Assembly (NCBI RefSeq): GCF_001509485.1
Contig: NZ_LLZI01000169.1
Span: forward strand, 1 to 64,000
DNA length: 64,000 nt
Source of the DNA: Streptomyces sp. NRRL F-4489
Lineage (GTDB): Bacteria > Actinomycetota > Actinomycetes > Streptomycetales > Streptomycetaceae
Reading direction: 5' to 3'
Part shown: positions 49,436 through 57,083 of the stretch, piece after piece
Numbering within the stretch: position 1 is the stretch's first letter
How the letters are laid out: every line of letters begins with the position of its first letter
Notes under the pieces: model-generated
Databases searched by the model: none
Told to the model about the DNA's origin: nothing
Seen by the model: the letters and a program-made list of their open reading frames with translations, nothing else
Translations under genes and position numbers: made by a program

Positions 49436-49461
49436 AACGCGCACCGCCCCCGGACCATTCC
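49436..49461 (-). promoter_or_regulatory. Sigma-R-type promoter of mrx1
   Basis: Minus strand: GGAAT at 49461-49457 (preceded by G), 18 bases, GTT at 49438-49436. The predicted transcript starts about 72 nt upstream of ATG 49357. Confidence 0.75.
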
Positions 49462-49577
49462 CGCCCGCCGCCGGCCGCCCCGCCGCCGTCCACAGCCGGC
49501 CCAAGCCGGTACGACCGGAGCCCGGCCGCCGTGGACGGCGTTCCCGGGTCCCGCCGCGGACCTGGCAGCATGGCGGG

Positions 49578-51818
49578 GTGAGCGCAGCAACGGACACCAC
49601 TCCCACCCCGCGGGTCCCGGGCGACGCCCCGTACGCGCCCCCGCCGAGCGGGCCGGACGGGGTGCTCGACGGGCTCGACCCCGAGCAGCGCGAGGTCGCC
49701 ACCGCGCTGCACGGCCCGGTCTGCGTGCTGGCCGGCGCCGGCACGGGCAAGACCCGCGCCATCACCCACCGCATCGCCTACGGCGTCCGGGCCGGCATCC
49801 TCCAGCCCGCCAGTGTGCTCGCCGTCACCTTCACCGCCCGCGCGGCCGGCGAGATGCGCGGCCGGCTCCGGCAGCTCGGCGCCACCGGAGTCCAGGCCCG
49901 CACGTTCCACTCCGCGGCCCTGCGCCAGCTCCAGTTCTTCTGGCCGCGCGCGGTCGGCGGCGAGCTGCCCCGGCTGCTGGACCGCAAGGGCCCGCTCGTC
50001 GCCGAGGCCGCCGCCCGCTGCCGCCTCCGCCTGGACCGCAACGAGCTGCGCGACGCCACCGCCGAGATCGAGTGGTCCAAGGTCACCCAGACGGTGCCCG
50101 CCGACTATCCCGCCGCGGTCGCCAAGGCCGGCCGCGAGGCGCCCCGCGACCCGGCCGAGCTCGGGCAGATATACGCCACGTACGAGCAGCTCAAGCGGGA
50201 GCGCGGCAGCATCGACTTCGAGGACGTGCTGCTGCTCACCGTCGGCGTCCTCCAGGACCGCCACGACATCGCCGAGCAGGTCCGCGCCCAGTACCAGCAC
50301 TTCGTCGTCGACGAGTACCAGGACGTCAGCCCCCTCCAGCAGCGGCTGCTGGAGCTGTGGCTGGGCGACCGCGACAGCCTGTGCGTGGTCGGCGACGCCA
50401 GCCAGACCATCTACAGCTTCACCGGGGCCACCCCCGACCACCTCCTGGACTTCCGCGCCCGCCATCCGCACGCCACGGTCGTCCGCCTCGTCCGCGACTA
50501 CCGCTCCACCCCTCAGGTCGTCCACCTCGCCAACGGCCTGCTGGCGCGCGCCCGCGGCCGGGCCGCCGAGCACCGCCTGGAGCTGGTCTCCCAGCGCGAG
50601 CCCGGCCCCGAGCCGGCCTTCACCGAGTACGCCGACGAGCCCGCCGAGGCCGAGGGCACCGCCCGCCGGATCCGCGAGCTGATCGACGCCGGCGTCCCGG
50701 CCGGCCAGATCGCCGTCCTGTTCCGCATCAACGCCCAGTCCGAGGTCTACGAGCAGGCCCTCGCCGACGCCGGCGTCCCGTATCAGCTGCGTGGCGCCGA
50801 GCGGTTCTTCGAGCGCCCCGAGGTGCGCGAGGCCGGCGTCAAGCTCCGCGGCGCGGCCCGCTTCGGCGCCAACGACACCCTCCTCGACGGCGTCGCGGAC
50901 CTCCCGTCCGAGGTGCGCGCGGTGCTCAGCGACATGGGCTGGACCGACCGCCCGCCGGCCGGCTCCGGCGCGGTCCGCGACCGCTGGGAGTCGCTCGCCG
51001 CCCTCGTCCGGCTCGCCGAGGACTTCGCCCGGGCCCGGCCCGGCGCCACCCTCGCCGACCTGGTCACCGAGCTGGACGAGCGGGCCGCCGCCCAGCACGC
51101 CCCCACCGTCGAGGGCGTCACCCTCGCCTCGCTGCACGCCGCCAAGGGCCTGGAGTGGGACGCGGTCTTCCTCGTCGGCCTCACCGAGGGCATGCTCCCG
51201 ATCCACCACGCCCGCACCGACGAGCAGATCGAGGAGGAGCGCCGGCTGCTCTACGTCGGTATCACCCGCGCCCGCCGCCACCTCGCGCTGTCCTGGTCGC
51301 TGGCCCGCTCACCCGGCGGCCGGCCCTCCCGGGGCGCCAGCCGCTTCCTGGACGGCCTGCGGACCGGCTCCGGTACGGCGGCCGCGTACCGCCGCGCCGC
51401 GGGCGGGCCCACCGGCGGCGTGGAGCGCGGCCGGACCGCCGCGGCGCCCGGCCGGCCCCAGCGGGCCCAGCGCCGCCCGGCCCGCTGCCGGGTCTGCCGC
51501 CGCACGCTCACCGACCCCGGTGAGATGAAGCTGATGCGCTGCGAGGACTGCCCCTCCGAGCTGGACGAGGCGCTGTACGAGCGGCTGCGGGACTGGCGCG
51601 CCGAGCAGGCCGCCCGCACCCGGCAGCCCGCCTACTGCGTCTTCACCGACAAGACGCTGATGGCCATCGCCGAGGCGGTCCCGGCGACCGCCGAGGAGCT
51701 GGCCGTGATCCCCGGTGTGGTGCGCCGCAAGCTGGACCGCTTCGGCGCCGAGGTGCTGGCGCTCTGCGCCGGCGCGGAGAGCCCGGAAAAGCCGCCGGAA
51801 AACTCGTCGGAAAAATAG
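49578..51818 (+). CDS. uvrD2: UvrD2-type DNA helicase with HRDC and zinc-ribbon module
   Basis: A 746-aa SF1 helicase. Walker A GAGTGKT is near residue 60; VVDEYQDVS, GDASQTIYSFTGA, LHAAKGLEWD and VGITRARRHL follow. The motor is short, then comes a four-Cys module (CRVCRR and CEDCPSE) and an HRDC domain (about 660-735, CVFTDKTLMAIAEAVPATAE). In M. tuberculosis UvrD2 the Cys module, not HRDC, is needed for unwinding. GTG 49578 is the likely start; CAGCAT six bases upstream is -10-like. It is divergent from mrx1. Confidence 0.94.
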   Translation: MSAATDTTPTPRVPGDAPYAPPPSGPDGVLDGLDPEQREVATALHGPVCVLAGAGTGKTRAITHRIAYGVRAGILQPASVLAVTFTARAAGEMRGRLRQLGATGVQARTFHSAALRQLQFFWPRAVGGELPRLLDRKGPLVAEAAARCRLRLDRNELRDATAEIEWSKVTQTVPADYPAAVAKAGREAPRDPAELGQIYATYEQLKRERGSIDFEDVLLLTVGVLQDRHDIAEQVRAQYQHFVVDEYQDVSPLQQRLLELWLGDRDSLCVVGDASQTIYSFTGATPDHLLDFRARHPHATVVRLVRDYRSTPQVVHLANGLLARARGRAAEHRLELVSQREPGPEPAFTEYADEPAEAEGTARRIRELIDAGVPAGQIAVLFRINAQSEVYEQALADAGVPYQLRGAERFFERPEVREAGVKLRGAARFGANDTLLDGVADLPSEVRAVLSDMGWTDRPPAGSGAVRDRWESLAALVRLAEDFARARPGATLADLVTELDERAAAQHAPTVEGVTLASLHAAKGLEWDAVFLVGLTEGMLPIHHARTDEQIEEERRLLYVGITRARRHLALSWSLARSPGGRPSRGASRFLDGLRTGSGTAAAYRRAAGGPTGGVERGRTAAAPGRPQRAQRRPARCRVCRRTLTDPGEMKLMRCEDCPSELDEALYERLRDWRAEQAARTRQPAYCVFTDKTLMAIAEAVPATAEELAVIPGVVRRKLDRFGAEVLALCAGAESPEKPPENSSEK

Positions 51819-51903
51819 TTTGCGCGCGCGGAGCGCATCCCCATAGCCTTCGGAAGCGACGGAAACGACGGAACTTCCGGGATCCGATCACTCCGTGCTG
51901 TAC

Positions 51904-51932
51904 TTGAACACCCAGGACCGGGTGCGTACCGG
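51904..51932 (+). promoter_or_regulatory. Promoter of the wblC leader transcript
   Basis: TTGAAC (51904-51909), 17 bp, TACCGG (51927-51932). The start would be near 51939, giving a leader of about 470 nt before wblC. A 6-bp stem GACCGA/TCGGTC (51992-52007) lies early in the leader ORF. Confidence 0.6.
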
Positions 51933-51962
51933 TCCCCGAGACGCCGAGAGGAGGCGAGCCCA

Positions 51963-52292
51963 GTGATCAGCTTCATCGAGACCAACAAAATGACCGATCT
52001 CTCGGTCGTCGCCCCCTGCGCTCTCGACGCCTCGCTCCTTGGCACCGGTCTGTCCGGCTCCGGCCGCCTGTCCGGTACCGAGGTCGTTCGTCCCGGCGCC
52101 CCTGCCGTCCTGACGGCCGGTGAGCGGGTCGAGCGACCGACCGAGGCACCCGCGGCAGCGGTAGCGACGGCGGCGGCGAACGCCTTTGCCTTCGCGGCGG
52201 CGGCCAATGGTGCCGAATCCCGGAAGCAGTACGAGCAGCAGCATGACATGTGGGCCTACCGCGGCCTCGAACCCTGGAGAGATCCATCCTGA
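51963..52292 (+). CDS. 109-codon leader ORF of wblC
   Basis: GTG 51963 follows GAGAGGAGG at 51947-51955, so translation is strongly supported. The product starts VISFIETNKMTDLSVV, is Ala-rich late (AAANAFAFAAAANG) and ends WRDPS. Its stop lies in the stem at 52288-52304, 24 bp before the terminator at 52317. In mycobacteria and Streptomyces, whiB7/wblC leaders contain a translated uORF and an attenuator: slow translation under ribosome-targeting drugs lets transcription continue. This frame is the obvious candidate. Whether the full product has a function of its own is unknown. Confidence 0.78.
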   Translation: MISFIETNKMTDLSVVAPCALDASLLGTGLSGSGRLSGTEVVRPGAPAVLTAGERVERPTEAPAAAVATAAANAFAFAAAANGAESRKQYEQQHDMWAYRGLEPWRDPS

Positions 52293-52304
52293 TCGGCGAT
52301 CAGG
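52288..52304 (+). promoter_or_regulatory. Stem-loop at the leader ORF stop codon
   Basis: CCTGATC (52288-52294) pairs with GATCAGG (52298-52304), loop GGC. The TGA stop (52290-52292) is inside the stem, so a ribosome finishing the ORF would melt it. It is the likely switch element ahead of the terminator. Confidence 0.65.
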
Positions 52305-52316
52305 TCGGCACCTTCC

Positions 52317-52358
52317 AGGGCCGCGGAACCCACACCGGGATCCGCGGTCCTTTTGTTT
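52317..52358 (+). terminator. Intrinsic attenuator terminator of wblC
   Basis: CCGCGGA (52321-52327) pairs with TCCGCGG (52341-52347), extended inside by CCC/GGG and outside by GG/CC, with loop ACACC. It is followed directly by TTTTGTTTT. Strong U-runs are rare in Streptomyces, which supports a regulatory attenuator about 50 bp before wblC. Confidence 0.9.
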
Positions 52359-52411
52359 TGCCCAACCCGCCCGCCACCAGTGGGCCGGAACAGACGAGGA
52401 AACACACCACC

Positions 52412-52765
52412 GTGCAACTCACCACGCACACCCCGTCCGTAGCCACCGACCTGATCCCTCCGCCCGACCCCCAGGAGAACGCCTTGCTGCCCCTCACCGA
52501 GCTCGACGACGAGATCGACCGCCTCGGCACCGCCGTCCCCTGCCGCACGTACGACCCCGAGGTCTTCTTCGCGGAGTCCCCGGCCGACGTCGAGTACGCC
52601 AAGACCCTCTGCCAGACCTGCCCGGTGCGCGAGGCGTGCCTGGCCGGTGCCAAGGAGCGCCGCGAGCCGTGGGGCGTGTGGGGCGGTGAGCTCTTCGTCC
52701 AGGGCGTTGTCGTCCCGCGGAAGCGCCCCCGTGGCCGTCCGCGCAAGAACCCGGTCGTGGCATGA
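52412..52765 (+). CDS. wblC: WblC/WhiB7 transcription factor
   Basis: A 117-aa Fe-S protein that binds the principal sigma factor and activates intrinsic resistance genes after ribosome-targeting antibiotics. Cluster ligands are Cys44, 67, 70 and 76; GVWGG (88-92) is the sigma-binding turn; the AT-hook RGRPRK is at 107-112, which is diagnostic for WhiB7/WblC among Wbl proteins. GTG 52412 is the start with AGGAAA upstream. Expression is expected to be controlled by the leader ORF and attenuator. Its stop overlaps the next ATG as ATGA. Confidence 0.96.
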   Translation: MQLTTHTPSVATDLIPPPDPQENALLPLTELDDEIDRLGTAVPCRTYDPEVFFAESPADVEYAKTLCQTCPVREACLAGAKERREPWGVWGGELFVQGVVVPRKRPRGRPRKNPVVA

Positions 52766-53079
52766 ACACCGCGCGCACAGGAACGATCGACCATCCCCTC
52801 ACCCGGGACCCCCAGAAGCAGGACCCAGCGATGAACCCGACTCTCACCGAAACCCCCGCCCCCGTGAACACCGGCGCCCTGAAGTCGCGCCAGAACAGGA
52901 ACCTCGCCATGCAACTCATGCCAGAAGCCCTGGCCAGGGCCCATGTCCAACAACGCCTCCAAGAGGCCGAGTCGGAACGCAGGGGGCACCGGCTCGCCGC
53001 CGCGCGGCGGATGCAGCGGCGCGCCGAGCGCGCGTCGCTGCGCGCCCGCCGCGCGCTGGCCATGGCCGTGATGCAGTGA
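52762..53079 (+). CDS. Small basic helical protein coupled to wblC
   Basis: A 105-aa protein (or 82 aa if it starts at ATG 52831). The N-terminus is polar; the C-terminal two thirds are one long Arg/Ala-rich helix (PEALARAHVQQRLQEAESER, then ARRMQRRAERASLRARR). Its ATG overlaps the wblC stop (ATGA), so it should be produced with WblC. Related small proteins next to wblC are present in other Streptomyces as I recall, with unknown function. The positive helix could bind nucleic acid or the ribosome; this is inference. Confidence 0.78.
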   Translation: MNTARTGTIDHPLTRDPQKQDPAMNPTLTETPAPVNTGALKSRQNRNLAMQLMPEALARAHVQQRLQEAESERRGHRLAAARRMQRRAERASLRARRALAMAVMQ

Positions 53080-53117
53080 CCGGCCGGACCGGCACCGCGC
53101 ACTGAGGCACCGCCACC

Positions 53118-53152
53118 CACGGGGTCCGTCCGTCCACCGGACGGGCCCCGTG
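53118..53152 (+). terminator. Terminator of the wblC operon
   Basis: CACGGGGTCCGTCCG (53118-53132) pairs with CGGACGGGCCCCGTG (53138-53152) with one G-U pair and a 5-nt loop, 38 bp after the small-gene stop. Confidence 0.85.
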
Positions 53153-53199
53153 CTGCGTTGCGTCCCGTTTCCCGGCATCTGCGGGGATATCGTCGGACG

Positions 53200-53397
53200 G
53201 TGGACCAGATGACGCATCAACAGGCGGAGTTGACCTCCGACACCACGGTGTGTGCCCGCTGCGGCGCGGTGGCCGAGGGCACCCCGCCGACCTGGACCTG
53301 CTCGGTGGAGAACGGCGAGCGCCGCTACTTCTGCGACGACTGCGCCCGCGACAACATCCGCGCCATCGAGGGGCGGCTGGACTCCAGCTGGTGGTAG
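53200..53397 (+). CDS. Small zinc-ribbon protein
   Basis: A 65-aa protein with two Cys pairs (CARC and CDDC) spaced as in a treble-clef/zinc ribbon, and a C-terminal helix ending RLDSSWW. GTG 53200 lies six bases after TATCGT (53188-53193), so it is probably leaderless; ATG 53212 is an alternative. The function is unknown; a nucleic-acid or protein-binding zinc domain is likely. Confidence 0.75.
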   Translation: MDQMTHQQAELTSDTTVCARCGAVAEGTPPTWTCSVENGERRYFCDDCARDNIRAIEGRLDSSWW

Positions 53398-53474
53398 CCG
53401 GGGCGGGCCCGCGGCCGGTGACCGGCCGGAGCCGGGAGCGGTACGCGGCCCCGGGCTCGACTCAGCTCGGGGTC

Positions 53475-53518
53475 GGGCGCGGCTCCCGGCCCGGCGCGGG
53501 GCGCGGCTCCCGGCCCGG
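53475..53518. repeat. Two copies of a 20-bp GC-rich direct repeat
   Basis: GGGCGCGGCTCCCGGCCCGG occurs at 53475-53494 and 53499-53518 (period 24) just after the stop of the minus-strand UbiB gene. No role is evident. Confidence 0.7.
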
Positions 53519-53520
53519 GG

Positions 53521-54969
53521 TCAGGCCGGACTGGCGGCTGCCGGGCTCCCGGCCGCGTCGTCCGCGTCCGGCTCCGGCCCGGCCGCCTCCGGCACATCCG
53601 CGTCGTGCCCGTCCGCGTCGGCCTCCTCCGGCTCCGGCAGGAAGCCCGGCATCCACGCCTCCAGCTCGTCGCGCAGCCGGACCGTGGCGCCCAGCTGGCA
53701 CAGCACCCCGATCGTGCTCAGCGTCACCCGGTGTATCAGGAGGTAGGCGGGCGGCAGATTGAGCTGCTTGGCCAGCTGGTACGCGGGGGAGCGGGGATCG
53801 CCGATCCGGGCCGCCTGCCGGCGCATCCAGTCCCGGGCGAACGGGAACGCCGCCATCCGCGCGGGCTCGATGATCGGCAGCAGATAGTCCAGCACCGCGT
53901 CCGGATCCAGCTCCACCGACTCCTTGACGAAGCCCTCCGCGCACAGCATGCGGTAGACCGCGTCGGCCTCGCCGTCCAGCGCCAGCCGCAGTGAGGCGCC
54001 GATCGTCGGCGGCAGCCCGTCCGGCAGCCGGTCGACCGTGCCGAAGTCCAGTACGCCCAGCCGCCAGCCGGACACCGGCCCGTCCGGATCGGCGCCGGGC
54101 ACCAGCCGGAAGTTGCCCGGATGCGGATCGGCGTGCAGCAGGCCCGTCCGCGCCGGTCCGGAGAAGAGGAAGCGGGCCAGCAGCTGCCCGGCGCGGTCCC
54201 GCTGCTCCTCCGTACCGCCGGCGATCACCTCGGACAGCGGCACCCCCGCCAGCCACTCCGTCACCAGCACCTGCTCGCCCTGGTGCACCACGGCCGGCAC
54301 CACGACATCCGGATCGCCGGCGAACTCCTCGGCGTGCGCCTGCTGGGCCTCGGCCTCCAGGGCGTAGTCCAGCTCCTCCGCGACCCGGTCGCGCAGCTCG
54401 GCGATGAGCGGCTTGAGGTCCATGCCCGGGATCAGCGGCCCCAGCAGCCGCGCGAACCGGCTCAGCTGCGCCAGATCCGACAGCAGCGCCCGACCGGCCC
54501 CCGGATACTGCACCTTGACGGCCACCTCGCGGCCGTCGTGCCACACACCCCGGTGCACCTGCCCGATCGACGCCGCGGCGGCCGGCTTGTCCTCGAACTC
54601 CTCGAACAGCTCCCGCCAGTCCGCGCCCAGCCGCTCGGCCAGCACCGCGTGCACCGTGCTCGTCGGCATCGGCGGCGCCGCCTCCTGAAGCTTCGTCAGC
54701 GCCGCGCGGTACGGGCCGGCGATCTCCTCGGGCAGCGCCGACTCGAAGACCGACAGCGCCTGGCCGAACTTCATCGCACCGCCCTTCAGCTCACCGAGCA
54801 CCTTGAAGAGCTGCTCGGCGGTGCGCTGTTGGAGCTCCCGGCCGACGATCTCGGCGGACCGGCCGCCGAGCCGCTTGCCCAGGCCCCAGGTGGCACGGCC
54901 GGCGAACCCCAGTGGCAGCGCGGCCAGCTTGGCGGTGCGGGTGACCGCCTTGCGGGGAAGATCAGACAT
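53521..54969 (-). CDS. ABC1/UbiB-family atypical kinase
   Basis: A 482-aa protein-kinase-like ATPase. The family marks are complete: KFGQALS (the KxGQ motif) near residue 66, AAAASIGQV (the A-rich loop), VAVKVQYPG with the Lys, HADPHPGNF (catalytic Asp and Asn) and LDFG. UbiB homologues support quinone lipid metabolism; the bacterial substrate is not settled. An acidic Ala/Glu/Asp tail closes the protein. ATG 54969 follows GGAGGGG. It lies 35 bp downstream of the ThiF-like gene and is probably in one operon with it. Confidence 0.92.
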   Translation of the reverse strand: MSDLPRKAVTRTAKLAALPLGFAGRATWGLGKRLGGRSAEIVGRELQQRTAEQLFKVLGELKGGAMKFGQALSVFESALPEEIAGPYRAALTKLQEAAPPMPTSTVHAVLAERLGADWRELFEEFEDKPAAAASIGQVHRGVWHDGREVAVKVQYPGAGRALLSDLAQLSRFARLLGPLIPGMDLKPLIAELRDRVAEELDYALEAEAQQAHAEEFAGDPDVVVPAVVHQGEQVLVTEWLAGVPLSEVIAGGTEEQRDRAGQLLARFLFSGPARTGLLHADPHPGNFRLVPGADPDGPVSGWRLGVLDFGTVDRLPDGLPPTIGASLRLALDGEADAVYRMLCAEGFVKESVELDPDAVLDYLLPIIEPARMAAFPFARDWMRRQAARIGDPRSPAYQLAKQLNLPPAYLLIHRVTLSTIGVLCQLGATVRLRDELEAWMPGFLPEPEEADADGHDADVPEAAGPEPDADDAAGSPAAASPA

Positions 54970-55004
54970 GCGCCCCTCCAACTCACACCGGCCCCCTACC
55001 GGGG

Positions 55005-56153
55005 CTACCCCGTCATTGTGGCGTGCCGCGGCCGGGGAACCGAGGCGTCCGGCGCACCCCGTACGGCGGCGGCCCCGCAGCCGCACTCCGGATGCGGTGC
55101 GATCCGCACCGTCCGCACACTCGCACACGGCAGCGGAAGCTCCATCCGCGCCCCCGCGCACGGCGGCGGCTCCCCGTCGAGGAACGCCAGCGCCTGGACG
55201 GCGGCCAGCCCCGCGACCGCCGTCGCCAGCCCCGCGTCGCAGGCCGGCACCGCCGGCGTCCCGCGCCCCGAACGCCACTGCGCCAGCAGCTGCGGCCAGG
55301 CCGGCTCCGCGTCCGTGCGGCGCAGCTCGTCGCAGCCGGCGCAGGCCGTGACGCCGGGCACCACCAGCGGGCCCACCACCCCCGTGCCCTCCAGCACGCC
55401 CGCGTACAGATGCGGGATCCCGGCCGTGAGCAGCGGTTCGGCCAGCACCGGATCGGGGGCGTAGGCCCCCAGGCCGTCGCGCGGGGCGACCACCACCAGG
55501 GAGATCCCGGGCTCCCCGGACTCGGTGACCGGGCTGCCGGGCCGGGGCGGATGGCTCCACGGGGACGCCTCCTTGACCAGCCGGCGGGCCGCGTCGCCCC
55601 GCCGCTCACCGATCTGCTCCGGCGCCGGCCCGCCGGGGACCACGTCCCACGGCGCGACCGCGCCGCCGTCCACCACGTCCACCCGGCCGGCGCCCGAGGC
55701 CGCCAGCAGCGCCGCGATCTGCGCGCCGACCCGGCCCGCCCCCTTCACCTTCACCCGCACCGACCGGCGCGCCCCGATCCGCGCGAGCGGCCCGGCCGTC
55801 CGCCCCTGCTGCCGCACCGACAGCGACGCCAGATCCGCCCGCAGCCGCTCGACGGCCGGGCCGTCCGCCCGCACCGCCGCGTCCACCGCGCCGTCCGCCG
55901 CCGGGAGCTCCAGCAGCCCGGCCGCGCCGAGCCGCTCCACCAACCCGCGCGCCCGCTCCGGCGCCACGTCCAGCCCGGCGGCCGCCTCGATGAGCTGCGG
56001 CACCGAGCGCGTGCCGTCGATCAGCCCGAGGAAATACGCGGTCGCCATATCGAGCGGGCCGACCACCCGGGCGTGGGCCGGCGCCACCCCGAACCGCACC
56101 GTCTCCCGGTCCCGCCAGCCGCGCCGCAGCGCGGGCTTGAGCATCGGATGCAT
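55005..56153 (-). CDS. ThiF/E1-like family protein
   Basis: A 382-aa protein. An N-terminal winged-helix-like part (about 30-130) precedes a ThiF-type Rossmann domain: KVKGAGRVGAQIAALLAASG holds a G-x-G-x-x-G loop, and two Cys pairs (CAGC and CGCG near the end) likely bind zinc. The usual E1 Arg finger and the substrate Asp are not obvious, so activity may be changed. Some relatives present peptides to cyclodehydratases in TOMM pathways, but no YcaO gene is here. ATG 56153 has GGGGGTGG upstream. Confidence 0.82.
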   Translation of the reverse strand: MHPMLKPALRRGWRDRETVRFGVAPAHARVVGPLDMATAYFLGLIDGTRSVPQLIEAAAGLDVAPERARGLVERLGAAGLLELPAADGAVDAAVRADGPAVERLRADLASLSVRQQGRTAGPLARIGARRSVRVKVKGAGRVGAQIAALLAASGAGRVDVVDGGAVAPWDVVPGGPAPEQIGERRGDAARRLVKEASPWSHPPRPGSPVTESGEPGISLVVVAPRDGLGAYAPDPVLAEPLLTAGIPHLYAGVLEGTGVVGPLVVPGVTACAGCDELRRTDAEPAWPQLLAQWRSGRGTPAVPACDAGLATAVAGLAAVQALAFLDGEPPPCAGARMELPLPCASVRTVRIAPHPECGCGAAAVRGAPDASVPRPRHATMTG

Positions 56154-56335
56154 GTCATCCACCCCCCGTTCGTCTCGTCCGGCCCCCAGCATGCTCCGGC
56201 CGGCCGACCCGTGCCGGAGTTATCCACAGGCGGCGGGCTTTCGTCGTACAAAGCGGTGCGCGCCGGGGGCGTTCAGGTGGCGAACCGTCCGTGGTAGCGG
56301 GACTTCCCGCCGTGCCAGCGGGTAACGTCGGGCGC

Positions 56336-56947
56336 GTGCCCGCCGACCCTTCCCCGCGCGGCCCCGGGGAGACGCCCCTGCGCCGCGCCAGCGACCGCCC
56401 GCGAGGGGCCGAGCCGAGCCCGCCGTCGCGCCCGGTGGAGGTGCGCCGCAGCGCGCGGCGCCGCCGCACGGTCTCCGCGTACCGCGAGGGCGACCGCACC
56501 ATCGTCCTGATCCCGGCCCGGATGTCGCAGGCCGAGGAGCGGCGCTGGGTGTCGGTCATGCTGGACAAGCTCGCCGCCCAGGAGAGCAAGCGGATACTGG
56601 GCGACGGCGAGCTCGCCGAACGCGCCGAGCGGCTCTCGGAGCAGTACCTCGACGGCCGGGCCCGGCCCGCGACGGTCCGCTGGGTCACCAACCAGAACAC
56701 CCGCTGGGGCTCGTGCACCCCGGCCGAGGGCAGCATCCGCCTCTCGCACCGCCTCCAGGGCATGCCCGAGTACGTCATCGACTACGTCCTGCTGCACGAG
56801 CTGGCGCACCTTCTCGTCCCGGGCCACGGCCCGGAGTTCTGGCGGCTGCTGGAGTCCTATCCGCGCACCGAACGGGCCCGCGGCTATCTGGAGGGCGTGG
56901 TCGCCGCCGACCGGCTGCCGCACCTGCCCGCCGCCCGCCGCCGCTGA
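56336..56947 (+). CDS. YgjP/SprT-like zinc metallopeptidase (DUF45)
   Basis: A 203-aa protein with HELAH near residue 158 followed by GHGPEFW, giving the HExxH plus distal His zinc site of the DUF45/YgjP family. Before it stands NQNTRWGSCTPAEGSIRLSH, also characteristic. It is cytoplasmic with an Arg/Pro-rich N-terminus. GTG 56336 has TAACGT (56323-56328) seven bases upstream, a leaderless pattern. The natural substrate of these peptidases is unknown. Confidence 0.9.
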   Translation: MPADPSPRGPGETPLRRASDRPRGAEPSPPSRPVEVRRSARRRRTVSAYREGDRTIVLIPARMSQAEERRWVSVMLDKLAAQESKRILGDGELAERAERLSEQYLDGRARPATVRWVTNQNTRWGSCTPAEGSIRLSHRLQGMPEYVIDYVLLHELAHLLVPGHGPEFWRLLESYPRTERARGYLEGVVAADRLPHLPAARRR

Positions 56948-57083
56948 CCCACCCGGGTCCGGGTCCCCGGTACGGGCTCCCGGTTCCGGCCGTTCCCCTG
57001 CGCGCCCCGGCCCCGCGCCCGGCCGGCGCCGGCCGTTAGCCTGGCGGGGACAGGGACTTGCGCGCGAGAGCGGGGGAGGGGCG

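Noticed and set aside
55005..56153. TOMM/thiazole-peptide cluster around the ThiF-like gene
   Set aside because: No YcaO, dehydrogenase or precursor peptide is nearby; the UbiB neighbour and protease genes do not fit such a cluster.
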